Positions 40,592 through 49,035 of a stretch of 64,000 bases of DNA are shown here, piece after piece (position 1 is the stretch's first letter; each line of letters opens with the position of its first letter). The position numbers and the translations under genes are program-made. Source of the DNA: Peptacetobacter hominis (GTDB lineage: Bacteria; Bacillota; Clostridia; Peptostreptococcales; Peptostreptococcaceae); NCBI RefSeq assembly GCF_006861675.1, contig NZ_SGJB01000010.1, positions 29,878 to 93,877 of the forward strand, written 5' to 3'. A model generated the notes under the pieces. That model did no database searches, was not told the origin of the DNA, and was given only the letters and a program-made list of their open reading frames with translations.

Positions 40592-41689
40592 ATGAAATTA
40601 GGTATAGTAGGTTTACCAAACGTAGGTAAAAGTACACTTTTCAACGCTATAACTCAGGCCGGTGCAGAATCTGCAAACTACCCATTCTGTACTATAGACC
40701 CTAATATAGGTGTCGTTTCAGTTCCTGATGAAAGACTTACAAAATTAAAAGAGCTTTATAACTCAAAAAAAATAGTTCAGACAGCTATAGAATTCTGTGA
40801 TATAGCTGGTCTTGTAAAAGGAGCATCAAAGGGAGAAGGACTTGGAAATAAATTCCTTTCAAACATAAGAGAGGTTGATGCCATAGTTCACGTTGTAAGA
40901 TGCTTTGAGGATCCAAACGTTGTGCATGTAGACGGTTCTGTTGATCCTCTAAGAGATATAGAAACTATAAACCTTGAGCTTATATTCTCTGATATAGAAA
41001 TACTTGAAAGAAGAATAGCTAAGACTACAAAAGCTCTTAAGGCTGATAAAAAACTTCAGGGAGAACTTGATCTTTTAAATAGTCTTATGGCTACTCTTGA
41101 AGATAATAAAAATATAAGAACTATGGAATTCGACGAAGAAACTGAAGCTTTTGTTAAAACACTTAACCTTCTTACTTCAAAACCTGTTATATATGTCGCT
41201 AACGTATGCGAAGAAGATCTTGCAGACGACGGTGCTTCAAATGCAATGGTTCAGAGAGTTAGAGAATTTGCTGACACTGAGTCTTCAGATACAGTAGTTG
41301 TATCTGCTCAGATAGAGGCTGAAATATCAGAGCTTGAAACTGAAGAAGAAAAGAAAGAATTCCTTGAAACTTTAGGACTTGAGCAGTCAGGACTTGATAA
41401 ACTTATAAAAGCTTCTTATCACCTTCTTGGACTTATATCTTTCCTTACTGCAGGTGAAATGGAAGTCAGAGCATGGACTATAAAAAGAGGTACTAAAGCG
41501 CCTCAGGCTGGTGGAAAGATACACTCTGATATAGAGAGAGGTTTCATAAAAGCTGAAACTATTTCTTATGAAGACCTTGTACAGTATGGTACAATGGCAG
41601 CTGCCAAAGAAAAAGGTGCTGTTAGACTTGAAGGTAAAGAATATGTTGTTCAGGATGGAGACGTTATACTATTCAAATTCAACGTATAA
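40592..41689 (+). CDS. ychF: Redox-regulated ATPase/GTPase YchF
   Basis: A 365-residue Obg-family P-loop protein. GLPNVGKSTLFN (residues 7-18), NYPFCTIDPN (switch I), DIAGLVKGASKGEGLGN (switch II), and NVCEED in place of NKxD, explaining the family's ATP preference, are all present. It ends with a TGS domain (about 280-363). YchF binds ribosomes. I chose the ATG after AGAGAGG; the frame is open for 30 codons upstream but only from a TTG, with no good ribosome binding site. It is on the plus strand, convergent with the HxlR gene through a shared terminator. Confidence 0.97.
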   Translation: MKLGIVGLPNVGKSTLFNAITQAGAESANYPFCTIDPNIGVVSVPDERLTKLKELYNSKKIVQTAIEFCDIAGLVKGASKGEGLGNKFLSNIREVDAIVHVVRCFEDPNVVHVDGSVDPLRDIETINLELIFSDIEILERRIAKTTKALKADKKLQGELDLLNSLMATLEDNKNIRTMEFDEETEAFVKTLNLLTSKPVIYVANVCEEDLADDGASNAMVQRVREFADTESSDTVVVSAQIEAEISELETEEEKKEFLETLGLEQSGLDKLIKASYHLLGLISFLTAGEMEVRAWTIKRGTKAPQAGGKIHSDIERGFIKAETISYEDLVQYGTMAAAKEKGAVRLEGKEYVVQDGDVILFKFNV

Positions 41690-41717
41690 GACTGTCATAA
41701 ATTCAATTTATTTATAC

Positions 41718-41748
41718 AAAAAGACGGAGAATGCTCTCCGTCTTTTTT
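41718..41748. terminator. Bidirectional terminator of ychF and the HxlR gene
   Basis: AAAAAGACGGAGA and TCTCCGTCTTTTT form a stem with a strong T-run. The HxlR gene stop overlaps its far end. Confidence 0.9.
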
Positions 41749-42079
41749 AATTCCTGTTATTTTCACCCCAAATACACAATAAATCCAATATCTCCATAAG
41801 AGATTTTCCTTTTTCACTCAGACTGTACTCCACTTTAGGTGGTATCTGATTGTATTCTGTTCTTATTATGAGACCATCTTTTTCGAGTTCTTTCAGATTG
41901 TTGCTCAATGTTTTATCAGATACTTTTTTTATATATCTTTTTAGTTCATTAAATCTTACAATTTGAAATTCCATTAGACAGTATAAAATTACCATCTTAT
42001 GTTTTCCAGAAATAAGCGATAATGTATAACTGAATCCAGTTTCTTCAAAATTTGATTTTTCAATATACTTTTTTATCAT
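41747..42079 (-). CDS. HxlR-family transcriptional regulator
   Basis: A 110-residue winged-helix regulator. GFSYTLSLISGKHKMVILYCLME, RFNELKRYIKKVSDKTLSNNLKELEKDGLI and RTEYNQIPPKVEYSLSEKGKSL follow the HxlR order (key parts ISGKHKMVILY, SDKTLSNNLKELEKDGL, VEYSLSEKG). Many HxlR proteins respond to reactive electrophiles or redox changes through an N-terminal cysteine; here the only cysteines are at about residues 35 and 103. It is divergent from a flavin reductase gene with a 105-base intergenic region, a common sign of direct regulation. Confidence 0.92.
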   Translation of the reverse strand: MIKKYIEKSNFEETGFSYTLSLISGKHKMVILYCLMEFQIVRFNELKRYIKKVSDKTLSNNLKELEKDGLIIRTEYNQIPPKVEYSLSEKGKSLMEILDLLCIWGENNRN

Positions 42080-42184
42080 TTTACACTTCCCTTTAAGATA
42101 GTACTTGTATTTTTTATATTACATGCTAACATTATATATAAGAAAAATTTTTCTGTCAATTTATTATGAAAAGAGGTCGTTTTT

Positions 42185-42751
42185 ATGAGAAAAAAAATAA
42201 ATTTAACAGAAGGAATCTTTCCTATGCCGGTACTTATGGTATCAAGTTATAATGAGGACGGCAGCGTAAATGTAATGAACGCCGCATGGGGAACTATGCA
42301 GGCAAGAGACGTTGTAGCCCTTAATCTTAGTGAAGGCCATAAGACAGTAAAAAACATCAAAACTAGAGGTGCTTTTACAGTAAGCATTGCTGATTCAAGA
42401 CATGTTGTAGAAGCTGATTATTTTGGTGTTGAATCTGGTAATAATACTAATAATAAGCTTGAAAAAAGCGGTCTAACAGCATCTAAATCTGATATTGTAG
42501 ATGCCCCTATAATAAACGAGTTTCCTATCTGTCTTGAATGTGAATTCATAGAGTATCAGGATGATAAGTACGGATGCGGTGTTATAGGAAAAGTTGTAAA
42601 TGTAACCGTAGACGAAGAGTTTGTTGTCGATGGTAAAGTTGATATTTCTTCTATAAAAGCAATTGCATTCGATCCTTATACACACGGATATTATGAAATA
42701 GGCAAAAGAGTTGGAGATGCGTTTAAAGATGGCCTTTCTCTAAAAAAATAA
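42185..42751 (+). CDS. Flavin reductase-like flavoprotein
   Basis: A 188-residue protein of the flavin reductase/FMN-binding split-barrel family. The N-terminal FPMPVLMVSSYNEDGSVNVMNAAWGTMQARDVVALNLSEGH covers the FMN pocket, with key parts MPVLMVSSY and NVMNAAWG. Substrates range from flavins to small redox compounds. It starts after AGAGG and is followed by a terminator. It is likely regulated by the divergent HxlR gene. Confidence 0.9.
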   Translation: MRKKINLTEGIFPMPVLMVSSYNEDGSVNVMNAAWGTMQARDVVALNLSEGHKTVKNIKTRGAFTVSIADSRHVVEADYFGVESGNNTNNKLEKSGLTASKSDIVDAPIINEFPICLECEFIEYQDDKYGCGVIGKVVNVTVDEEFVVDGKVDISSIKAIAFDPYTHGYYEIGKRVGDAFKDGLSLKK

Positions 42752-42772
42752 ATATGTTTGATTAATATAAAA

Positions 42773-42806
42773 AGGCAATAGGTGATTATATATACACCTA
42801 TTGCCT
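42773..42806. terminator. Bidirectional terminator after the flavin reductase gene
   Basis: AGGCAATAGGTG and CACCTATTGCCT form a perfect 12-base stem around a ten-base loop, with T-runs on both sides. The opposing gene is the frameshifted prolyl-tRNA editing gene. Confidence 0.85.
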
Positions 42807-42832
42807 GATATTTTTTATTATAAAGTAATTTA

Positions 42833-43371
42833 TTAAATCTCCTCTATTCTAGGATTATGATTTATATGAGGAAGTATTTTTTCTATAAGATCAGATGTTT
42901 TTATTTTTAAATGACTTATATTTGTTCCGGAATTACATCCAAACCACTCAGCATCAGCAACCTCTTTATCTATTATAAAAGTTCAACGCTGTTTTCAGTA
43001 TCGTTTATAAGTCCCATTACAGAAGCAGAACCTGGTTTTGCACATAGATATTTTTCCATAAGCTCTGCAGATGCAAATGAAAGTTTTGGAAGTTCAAGTT
43101 TTGCACTCATAGCTTTTATATCAAGCTGTTTGTCTGCAGGAAGAACTATAAGATAAAGATTTGTTTTCTTTCTATTGCACAGAAATAACGTCTTTCTTAT
43201 CTCTGTCCCAAGTTTTTCGTCTATCTCTTTACATTCCTCCATTGTTTCAACTACATCATTGTCTATACGCTCAAATGGTATAGATAGTTCATCAAGAATA
43301 CTGTATAGCTTTGTTTCAGTTGAATTTCTGTCTTCTTCAGGTGATGTAGTCATTATCTCACTTATGTACAT
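42833..43371 (-). pseudogene. YbaK/ProXp-type aminoacyl-tRNA editing protein, frameshifted
   Basis: The first part reads in one frame to a stop after TENSVELL (132 codons from the ATG at 43371, which follows AAGGAG). The natural continuation, DKEVADAEWFGCNSGT...NISHLKIKTSDLIEK...NHNPRIEEI, is in another frame and ends at 42833. EWxGCxxxTN and KIKT are classical C-terminal motifs of prolyl-tRNA-synthetase-associated editing domains, so the two parts belong to one ~170-residue protein. Two extra bases (TA) at about 42970-42978 would explain the break. It may be a pseudogene, a sequencing error, or, less likely, recoding. The active-site part VLPADKQLDIKAMSAKLE is intact. Confidence 0.82.
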
Positions 43372-43557
43372 ATTATTCACTCCTTTTTATTCAAGAAAAT
43401 AAGAATGTTAAAATTTTATATTTTTATTGTATCTTTTTTCTAACATAATTTTTATATATTGTAAACAATATTTTCCACAAATTTATTTTCAGATGCATCC
43501 CAATATCTTCGATATACTCTATCATTATTTAAATCAAGATTTAACATACACATTCAA

Positions 43558-44550
43558 TCATTTAATCTGTTCTTTGATAGCTTTTTCTATTGTATCATAA
43601 ATCTTATTTTGAAATTCTGAGTCAATTTCCTTTGTTTTAATATGTCTGTACAGAGGCGATTTTTTTATATCCCATTTAGTTTTTACGGATTTCAATATTT
43701 TAGGAGACATTTTTATAAGTTCCAGTTTCTTCCCCTGATTCATATACATAGACATCCTTGGAAGATATCTATTATACTCCCATAAATCCATAATATCGGC
43801 AAATTTTTCTGCAATCTTCACTATATACTCGGCATCATCGCCTCTATTATCATATACAGCTATATCTATCATTCTTAGAAATATATCGTTAATCTCTTGA
43901 ACTAATATAAGCAATCTCTCCTCTGATAATTTCGCTGCATCTTCATACTTTTCCTCTTTCATCAATATATTTATTTTATATATACTTTTGTCTACGCCTG
44001 CTCTATCCGGCAAAGACTCTATCAGTTTGTCCGCCTTTTTAAAATCACCCTTATCTATATATCGTGGTATCATCATTGTTTTTGCAGTTTCTGATATTTT
44101 ATTGTCCGACGATTCTATCATTCTTTTATATAGCCTTTCTATTTCTTCTTTATGCTTTTCCTTGTTTTTTATACTATTATCATATACTATACATCCTTCA
44201 AGAAACATAGCTATATTTATTATAAGAAAATCACAATTCGGGTATTCTCTTATCTTGTCCATTCCTGCAGCGTATACTTTATCAAAACCCTGTTTATTAT
44301 ATATTTCCGATAATCTGTTTATAAATTCTATACATTCACTTTGATCAGGTTCATCTTTAAATGAAAGAAGTGTATTCAAATCCGTTTCAAGAAGCCTTGC
44401 AATAGATGGAAGCAATGTTATATCAGGATAGCTCGCCCCCTTTTCCCATTTATTTACAGCAGGAGCTGTTACTCCAAGAATATTTGCCATCTGTTCCTGA
44501 GTCAGGTTATGCTCAATCCTCTTTTTTCTTATTATTTCATTTATTTTCAT
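43558..44550 (-). CDS. XRE-family regulator with helical-repeat C-terminal domain
   Basis: A 330-residue protein with an N-terminal Cro/C1-type helix-turn-helix (about residues 4-58; NLTQEQMANILGVTAPAVNKWEKGASYPD, key part LGVTAPAVNKWEKG). The rest is alpha-helical, like TPR-type C-terminal domains of peptide-sensing or metabolic regulators, but I see no clear peptide gene next to it. The regulatory target is unknown. An inverted repeat lies 62 bases upstream of its start and could be its own operator. Confidence 0.87.
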   Translation of the reverse strand: MKINEIIRKKRIEHNLTQEQMANILGVTAPAVNKWEKGASYPDITLLPSIARLLETDLNTLLSFKDEPDQSECIEFINRLSEIYNKQGFDKVYAAGMDKIREYPNCDFLIINIAMFLEGCIVYDNSIKNKEKHKEEIERLYKRMIESSDNKISETAKTMMIPRYIDKGDFKKADKLIESLPDRAGVDKSIYKINILMKEEKYEDAAKLSEERLLILVQEINDIFLRMIDIAVYDNRGDDAEYIVKIAEKFADIMDLWEYNRYLPRMSMYMNQGKKLELIKMSPKILKSVKTKWDIKKSPLYRHIKTKEIDSEFQNKIYDTIEKAIKEQIK

Positions 44551-44611
44551 ATAATCACCTTCTTTCTATGATTAAATTATATTCTCTGCTCAATTTTATG
44601 GCAATTGAAAA

Positions 44612-44643
44612 GAGGTTAACTATTCTTCAGAATAATTAACCTC
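44612..44643. repeat. Inverted repeat upstream of the XRE gene
   Basis: GAGGTTAACTATTCT and AGAATAATTAACCTC are almost perfect arms around a two-base centre. On the minus strand it is followed by TTTTC, so it could be a terminator, but its position next to the regulator promoter also fits an operator. Confidence 0.5.
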
Positions 44644-44713
44644 CAGTAAATATCTATTTTTCTTAAAAATTTTTATTTATCAATATTGTATAATTCATTT
44701 TCATAAAATAATA

Positions 44714-44743
44714 GAGGGTAATTATCTCATGACAATTACCCTC
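44714..44743 (-). terminator. Terminator of the GNAT gene
   Basis: GAGGGTAATT and AATTACCCTC flank a ten-base loop, 12 bases after the gene stop, followed on the minus strand by a T-rich run. Confidence 0.7.
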
Positions 44744-44754
44744 ATATTTAAATT

Positions 44755-45276
44755 CTATATTTTCTTTTCTAATAAGACAAGATTTACATCCGGGATTCCA
44801 TTAAATTCACATGGAACAATATCAGCTTCTCTATATCCCAATTTTTTATATAGATTTCTTGCAGCTGTATTTTTTTCATTTGTATCCATTCTAAGTATAT
44901 GACATCCACTTTCAAGTGCATAATTTTCATAGAAATCCACAAACTTGGTTCCTATTCCACATCCACCTTTATCAGGATCTACGACCAGTGTATGGAGAAC
45001 CATCACTTCACTGTCATTTCCATCATATATCCATTTTCCATTTTGGTATACATCGACCTGTATCTGATTTATTATCGCAGATGCCAGAATTTCTCCATTT
45101 TTTTCATATACAAACAAATCATTTCTTTCTAATGCATCGACCGCGGTTTTTCTTACAGGATATACTCCCTTAATCCAACCTACTTTCAATTCATTATTTT
45201 GTTCTTTGTTGTGAATTTTTAAGTATATCTTATCAATTGAAGATATATCTTCCCTGGTAGCTGGACGAAACATCAT
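44755..45276 (-). CDS. GNAT-family N-acetyltransferase
   Basis: A 173-residue acetyltransferase. The acetyl-CoA-binding motif is in VVDPDKGGCGIGTKFVDFYENYA, with the core Q/RxxGxG-like DKGGCGIGTKF at about residues 95-105, followed by RMDTNEKNTAARNLYKKLGY, typical of motif B. The substrate is unknown. It starts with ATG-ATG after TGGAGTG. It follows the symporter by 20 bases, so they are probably one transcript. Confidence 0.87.
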   Translation of the reverse strand: MMFRPATREDISSIDKIYLKIHNKEQNNELKVGWIKGVYPVRKTAVDALERNDLFVYEKNGEILASAIINQIQVDVYQNGKWIYDGNDSEVMVLHTLVVDPDKGGCGIGTKFVDFYENYALESGCHILRMDTNEKNTAARNLYKKLGYREADIVPCEFNGIPDVNLVLLEKKI

Positions 45277-45296
45277 TGTTCACTCCATTCTCAGAT

Positions 45297-46511
45297 TTAT
45301 GCTGCTGTTTTATCACCTTTAGATAACATTTTGCTGTTTATCTTATCTACTATAACTGCTATTGCGTTGTCTCCAGATACGTTACATGCTGTACCGAAAC
45401 TGTCCTGAGTTAAGTATAAAGCTATCATAAGTGATGCAAGTCCACCTTCTGAAGGTATACCTACCATTGGAAGGAATGGAAGAGCTGACATTATTGCTCC
45501 ACCTGGTGCACCTGGTGCAGCTACCATTGCTACACCAAGCATTGCTATGTATGGTAATAATACGTTTATACCATGAGGCATATTATTCATCATAAGAACT
45601 GCTGTTGTAAAGCATGTTATTGATATCATTGATCCAGAAAGATGTATTGTTGCACATAGAGGTACAACGAATTCTCTTATCTGTTTTGTTACACCATTTT
45701 TTTCTGCACATCCAACGTTTACTGGTATTGTAGCTGCTGATGACTGAGTACCTATTGCTGTAAGATATCCTGGTATCTGGTTTCTAAGCATAGTGAAAGG
45801 ATTTTTTCCTCCTATTGCACCTGCAAAAGAGAACTGACATACAAGATATATAAGGTGTAGTGGTATTACTGTTACGAATACTTTCCAGAATACTCCAAGT
45901 ATACTCCATACCTGACCTGCAAATGTTATGTTTGCAAATGTACCAGCTATGTATAGTGGTAAAAGTGGTATTATTACTGTTGATAATGTTGCTGTAACGA
46001 TATCCTGGAATTCATTGAAGAATTTATAAAGAACTTCCCCTTTACCTTTGTTTCTAAGTGCTGATATTCCAAGACCCATCATAAATGCAAATACTATAGC
46101 TGCTGTTACATCTATCATTGGCTCAAGTGGTATTGAAAATATTGCAGATGCCTGTCCTGCACTAGGATCACCTATCTGTGCTGCAACTTCTGAAGTTATA
46201 AATTTAGGGAATAATACTGATGCTACAACAAATGCTATTGATCCTGCTATAAGAGTTGAACCATAAGCTATTGCAGTTGTTATTCCAAGAAGTTTACCTG
46301 CTCCTGTTGCAAGGTCTGCTATACCTGCTGTAACAAACCCTATGATTATAAATGGTATTACGAATGATAAGAATGCTGAGAATAGTCCACTTAAAGTTAC
46401 AAGAACCTGTATAACTGGTTCTGGACAAGTAGAACCGATTAATATACCTACTATAATACCGATGATTAGTTTAGGAACAAGTCCTATTTTTTTCTTTTTT
46501 TTCTGTTCCAT
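45297..46511 (-). CDS. Dicarboxylate/amino acid:cation symporter (DAACS family)
   Basis: A 404-residue membrane protein with about eight membrane segments and two re-entrant hairpins. The first hairpin motif is seen in TQSSAATIPVN, and the cation/substrate region in SGSMISITCFTTAV and PGAPGGAIMSALPFLPMVGIP. The sequence after the first segments has the family pattern SFVIPFIIIGFVTAGIADL. Family members carry glutamate, aspartate, serine/threonine or C4-dicarboxylates; the specificity here cannot be set. It starts after AGGGGG, downstream of asnA, which ends in a terminator. Confidence 0.93.
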   Translation of the reverse strand: MEQKKKKKIGLVPKLIIGIIVGILIGSTCPEPVIQVLVTLSGLFSAFLSFVIPFIIIGFVTAGIADLATGAGKLLGITTAIAYGSTLIAGSIAFVVASVLFPKFITSEVAAQIGDPSAGQASAIFSIPLEPMIDVTAAIVFAFMMGLGISALRNKGKGEVLYKFFNEFQDIVTATLSTVIIPLLPLYIAGTFANITFAGQVWSILGVFWKVFVTVIPLHLIYLVCQFSFAGAIGGKNPFTMLRNQIPGYLTAIGTQSSAATIPVNVGCAEKNGVTKQIREFVVPLCATIHLSGSMISITCFTTAVLMMNNMPHGINVLLPYIAMLGVAMVAAPGAPGGAIMSALPFLPMVGIPSEGGLASLMIALYLTQDSFGTACNVSGDNAIAVIVDKINSKMLSKGDKTAA

Positions 46512-46604
46512 AATAATTGCCCCCTATTAAGTATTTTTTATCTATATAAATATCATAGATAACCATCAGGAAAACGTCAACCCGATTTTAAATATTCAGA
46601 ATTG

Positions 46605-46646
46605 CAAAAAAGTCGCCACATTAATAAACATTCTCTGTAGCGACTT
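46605..46646 (-). terminator. Terminator of asnA
   Basis: On the minus strand AAGTCGCTACA and TGTGGCGACTT form a stem with mispairs near the loop, followed by TTTTTTG, 45 bases after the asnA stop. Confidence 0.72.
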
Positions 46647-46689
46647 ATTATCATCAAAATATATATAAATTATGCTCAAAATACAAAGC

Positions 46690-47694
46690 TTATAACAGTT
46701 TTATTCCTGCAGCATTGCATTTTTCGACCATATCCTCAGGCCATATACCAACCTGAACTTCTCCTATATGTGCTTTTCTTAAATAGTACATACATATTCT
46801 GGACTGCCCTATACCTCCACCTATGGTATATGGAAGTTCTCCGTTTAAAAGCATTTTATGGTAATCCATTTCTCTTCTGTCATCACATCCTGCTATTGTA
46901 AGCTGTTTATCAAGACTTTCTTCATCAACTCTTATACCCATTGATGAAAGTTCTATTGCATCATCAAGTACAGGATTATAGAATATTATATCTCCGTTAA
47001 GTTCCCAGTCATCATAATCCGGGCTTCTTCCGTCATGCTTTTCCCCATTTGAAAGAACCTTTCCTATCTTTGAAAGGAATATTGCTCCTTTTTCTTTTAC
47101 AAGCTTGTATTCTCTTTCTTTTGGTGTAAGGTCAGGATACATATCCAGAAGTTCCTGTGAAGTTACAAAATATATTTCTTCTGGAAGAATCGCTTTTATC
47201 TGTGGATACATGGATACTGCAAATTTTTCGGTATCCTTGAATACACTGTATATTTTCTTTACCACTTTATCAAGTGTCTCTGTATTTCTTTCTTCTTTGT
47301 TTATAACAAGTTCCCAGTCCCACTGGTCAACATAAAGCGAATGAAGGTTGTCAAGCTCCTCATCCTTTCTTATGGCGTTCATATCAGTATAAAGACCTCT
47401 TCCTGCCTCTATTCCATATTTTTTTAGAGCCATTCTTTTCCATTTTGCAAGAGACTGAACTATTTCTGCATCTTTGCCTAAGAATGGTACATTAAAGTTT
47501 ACTGCCTTTTCTACTCCATTAAGATTGTCATTCATCCCCGTTTCCGGTAATACAAACAACGGCGAGGATACCCTTATAAGATTTAGTTCTTTACTAAGCG
47601 CCGTCTGAAAGTGATCTTTAAGCTTTTTTATTGCTATCTGAGTTTCTAGTACATCAAGAAAATCAGTATAATCTGATGGTATGATTAGTGCCAT
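46690..47694 (-). CDS. asnA: Aspartate--ammonia ligase (asparagine synthetase A)
   Basis: A 334-residue enzyme making asparagine from aspartate, ammonia and ATP; it shares the class II aminoacyl-tRNA synthetase fold. MALIIPSDY (residues 1-9) is the typical start, and LDVLETQIAIKKLKDHFQ, LEKVNF-like NGVEKAVNFNVP, LHSLYVDQWDWE, and GGGIGQSRICMYYLRKAHIGEVQ (key parts GGIGQSR and LRKAHIGE) identify AsnA. I chose the ATG eight bases after AAAGGAG; a GTG three codons earlier overlaps the site. A strong hairpin lies 38 bases upstream. Confidence 0.96.
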   Translation of the reverse strand: MALIIPSDYTDFLDVLETQIAIKKLKDHFQTALSKELNLIRVSSPLFVLPETGMNDNLNGVEKAVNFNVPFLGKDAEIVQSLAKWKRMALKKYGIEAGRGLYTDMNAIRKDEELDNLHSLYVDQWDWELVINKEERNTETLDKVVKKIYSVFKDTEKFAVSMYPQIKAILPEEIYFVTSQELLDMYPDLTPKEREYKLVKEKGAIFLSKIGKVLSNGEKHDGRSPDYDDWELNGDIIFYNPVLDDAIELSSMGIRVDEESLDKQLTIAGCDDRREMDYHKMLLNGELPYTIGGGIGQSRICMYYLRKAHIGEVQVGIWPEDMVEKCNAAGIKLL

Positions 47695-47731
47695 AACCTT
47701 CACTCCTTTCTCTTTTAATTTCTATATAATA

Positions 47732-47763
47732 ACCCCTCTTTTGAGTTTTGTCAAAAGAGGGGT
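47732..47763. repeat. Perfect 13-bp hairpin upstream of asnA
   Basis: ACCCCTCTTTTGA and TCAAAAGAGGGGT flank a six-base loop, between the DUF3798 gene and asnA. A T-run follows on the plus strand only. It could be a terminator for the gene at 47878 or a leader hairpin of asnA. Confidence 0.55.
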
Positions 47764-47877
47764 ATGTTTTTTTGAAGTATCATTTTATTAATTATTCATT
47801 TTCCTGCTTATTAATTAAATTTGAAATAGATTTCCAGTATTGAATTTTCAGATTTTTCTCTAATATAAACTTATTTC

Positions 47878-49020
47878 TTAATAAATTACCTGATCTACAG
47901 AAATCATTTTCAAAGAAGGATTGCCTGCTATCACATTGCTGAATTCTGCTGTCATACCTTCTTTGACATTTAGACTTGTTTCAAGGAAATATGAATTATA
48001 TGCCCTACTTATATCCGCACCTTCCTCTTTAAGTGCTATTGCTATATCTGTAGCCGCATATACAGCCAATGTATCATTCTGCATAAGTATTCCACCCAGT
48101 CTTCCACTCATTTCATACTTAAGGCTGGAATCTGTTATATATTTTGTATTTCCTTTATAATCACCTTTATCCCATGTTCTTCTGTATATTCTGTACATTT
48201 CATTCAGTTCATCAAGTAGACATCCATCACTTACCTCTGATATTATAAGGCCACTTTTTATACCTCTTTTCAGAATTACGTCATCTACTTCCTTATTCGT
48301 TGTATATATATTTATATCTTCACCGTACTCATCTATTTTTTTGTTTATATCTTCACTTACATACTTTTTCATCCGATATATATCACCTGATGGTATTTCT
48401 GTTTTTACAAGCTCAATCTTTTGTTTTTCACATTCTGATTCAATCTGTGAAATTTTTACAGATACATCTTCATTTTTTAATTCGTCAGCAGTGTAATAAA
48501 GTATAAATGCCTCTGCTCCCATTTCTTTTGCGAGTTGTACAGTCTTTCTTCCATCAAGTCTGTTGTCGGAAATATAGTTCAAATCAAATGCATCCACAAG
48601 AGTCTGATAATCCTCTCCCACATCTGCTGAAAGCGTAATAATATCCTTTCTTTTTTCCTCAAGCTCCTTTACATATGATGTTATACCACTTTTTTTAGTA
48701 GTAAATACAACCGCATCTATTTCAGAATCACTGTATATTTTCTCCATAGTTTTTTCGGTCTTGGCTGAGTTTTTATCAAAATCATATGGAAGAATTATAT
48801 GCTCAACTGTATCATTAGACACATTATTTATCTTTCTCTGTTTATACGCATTTGATATATAGTCAGCTGCAGAAAATCCCATTGGATCCTCTTTTGAAGG
48901 TTCTGTAACAATTGCTACCTTTACTTCCAGATCTTCTTTATCTTCAGCTTTTATATTAAATCCCGTAGACATAAATATAATTGAAATGCCTAGAAGGGAC
49001 ATTATTATTTTGTTTTTCAT
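47878..49020 (-). CDS. DUF3798-family secreted protein
   Basis: A 380-residue protein with an N-terminal signal peptide (about residues 4-25, ending near FNIKA); no lipobox cysteine is present, so it may be secreted or held as an uncleaved signal anchor. The remainder resembles periplasmic-binding-like folds (alternating strand and helix, e.g. DLEVKVAIVTEPSKEDPMGFSAADYI and AEAFILYYTADEL). DUF3798 proteins are found mainly in Clostridia and Fusobacteria and have no settled function. It is a paralogue of the next gene upstream (15-base gap). Confidence 0.85.
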   Translation of the reverse strand: MKNKIIMSLLGISIIFMSTGFNIKAEDKEDLEVKVAIVTEPSKEDPMGFSAADYISNAYKQRKINNVSNDTVEHIILPYDFDKNSAKTEKTMEKIYSDSEIDAVVFTTKKSGITSYVKELEEKRKDIITLSADVGEDYQTLVDAFDLNYISDNRLDGRKTVQLAKEMGAEAFILYYTADELKNEDVSVKISQIESECEKQKIELVKTEIPSGDIYRMKKYVSEDINKKIDEYGEDINIYTTNKEVDDVILKRGIKSGLIISEVSDGCLLDELNEMYRIYRRTWDKGDYKGNTKYITDSSLKYEMSGRLGGILMQNDTLAVYAATDIAIALKEEGADISRAYNSYFLETSLNVKEGMTAEFSNVIAGNPSLKMISVDQVIY

Positions 49021-49035
49021 CTATAATACTACCTC

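Noticed and set aside
42970..42978. Programmed -1 frameshifting in the prolyl-tRNA editing gene
   Set aside because: The preceding codons do not form a canonical slippery heptamer, so a mutation or sequencing error is more likely; kept only as a low-probability alternative.
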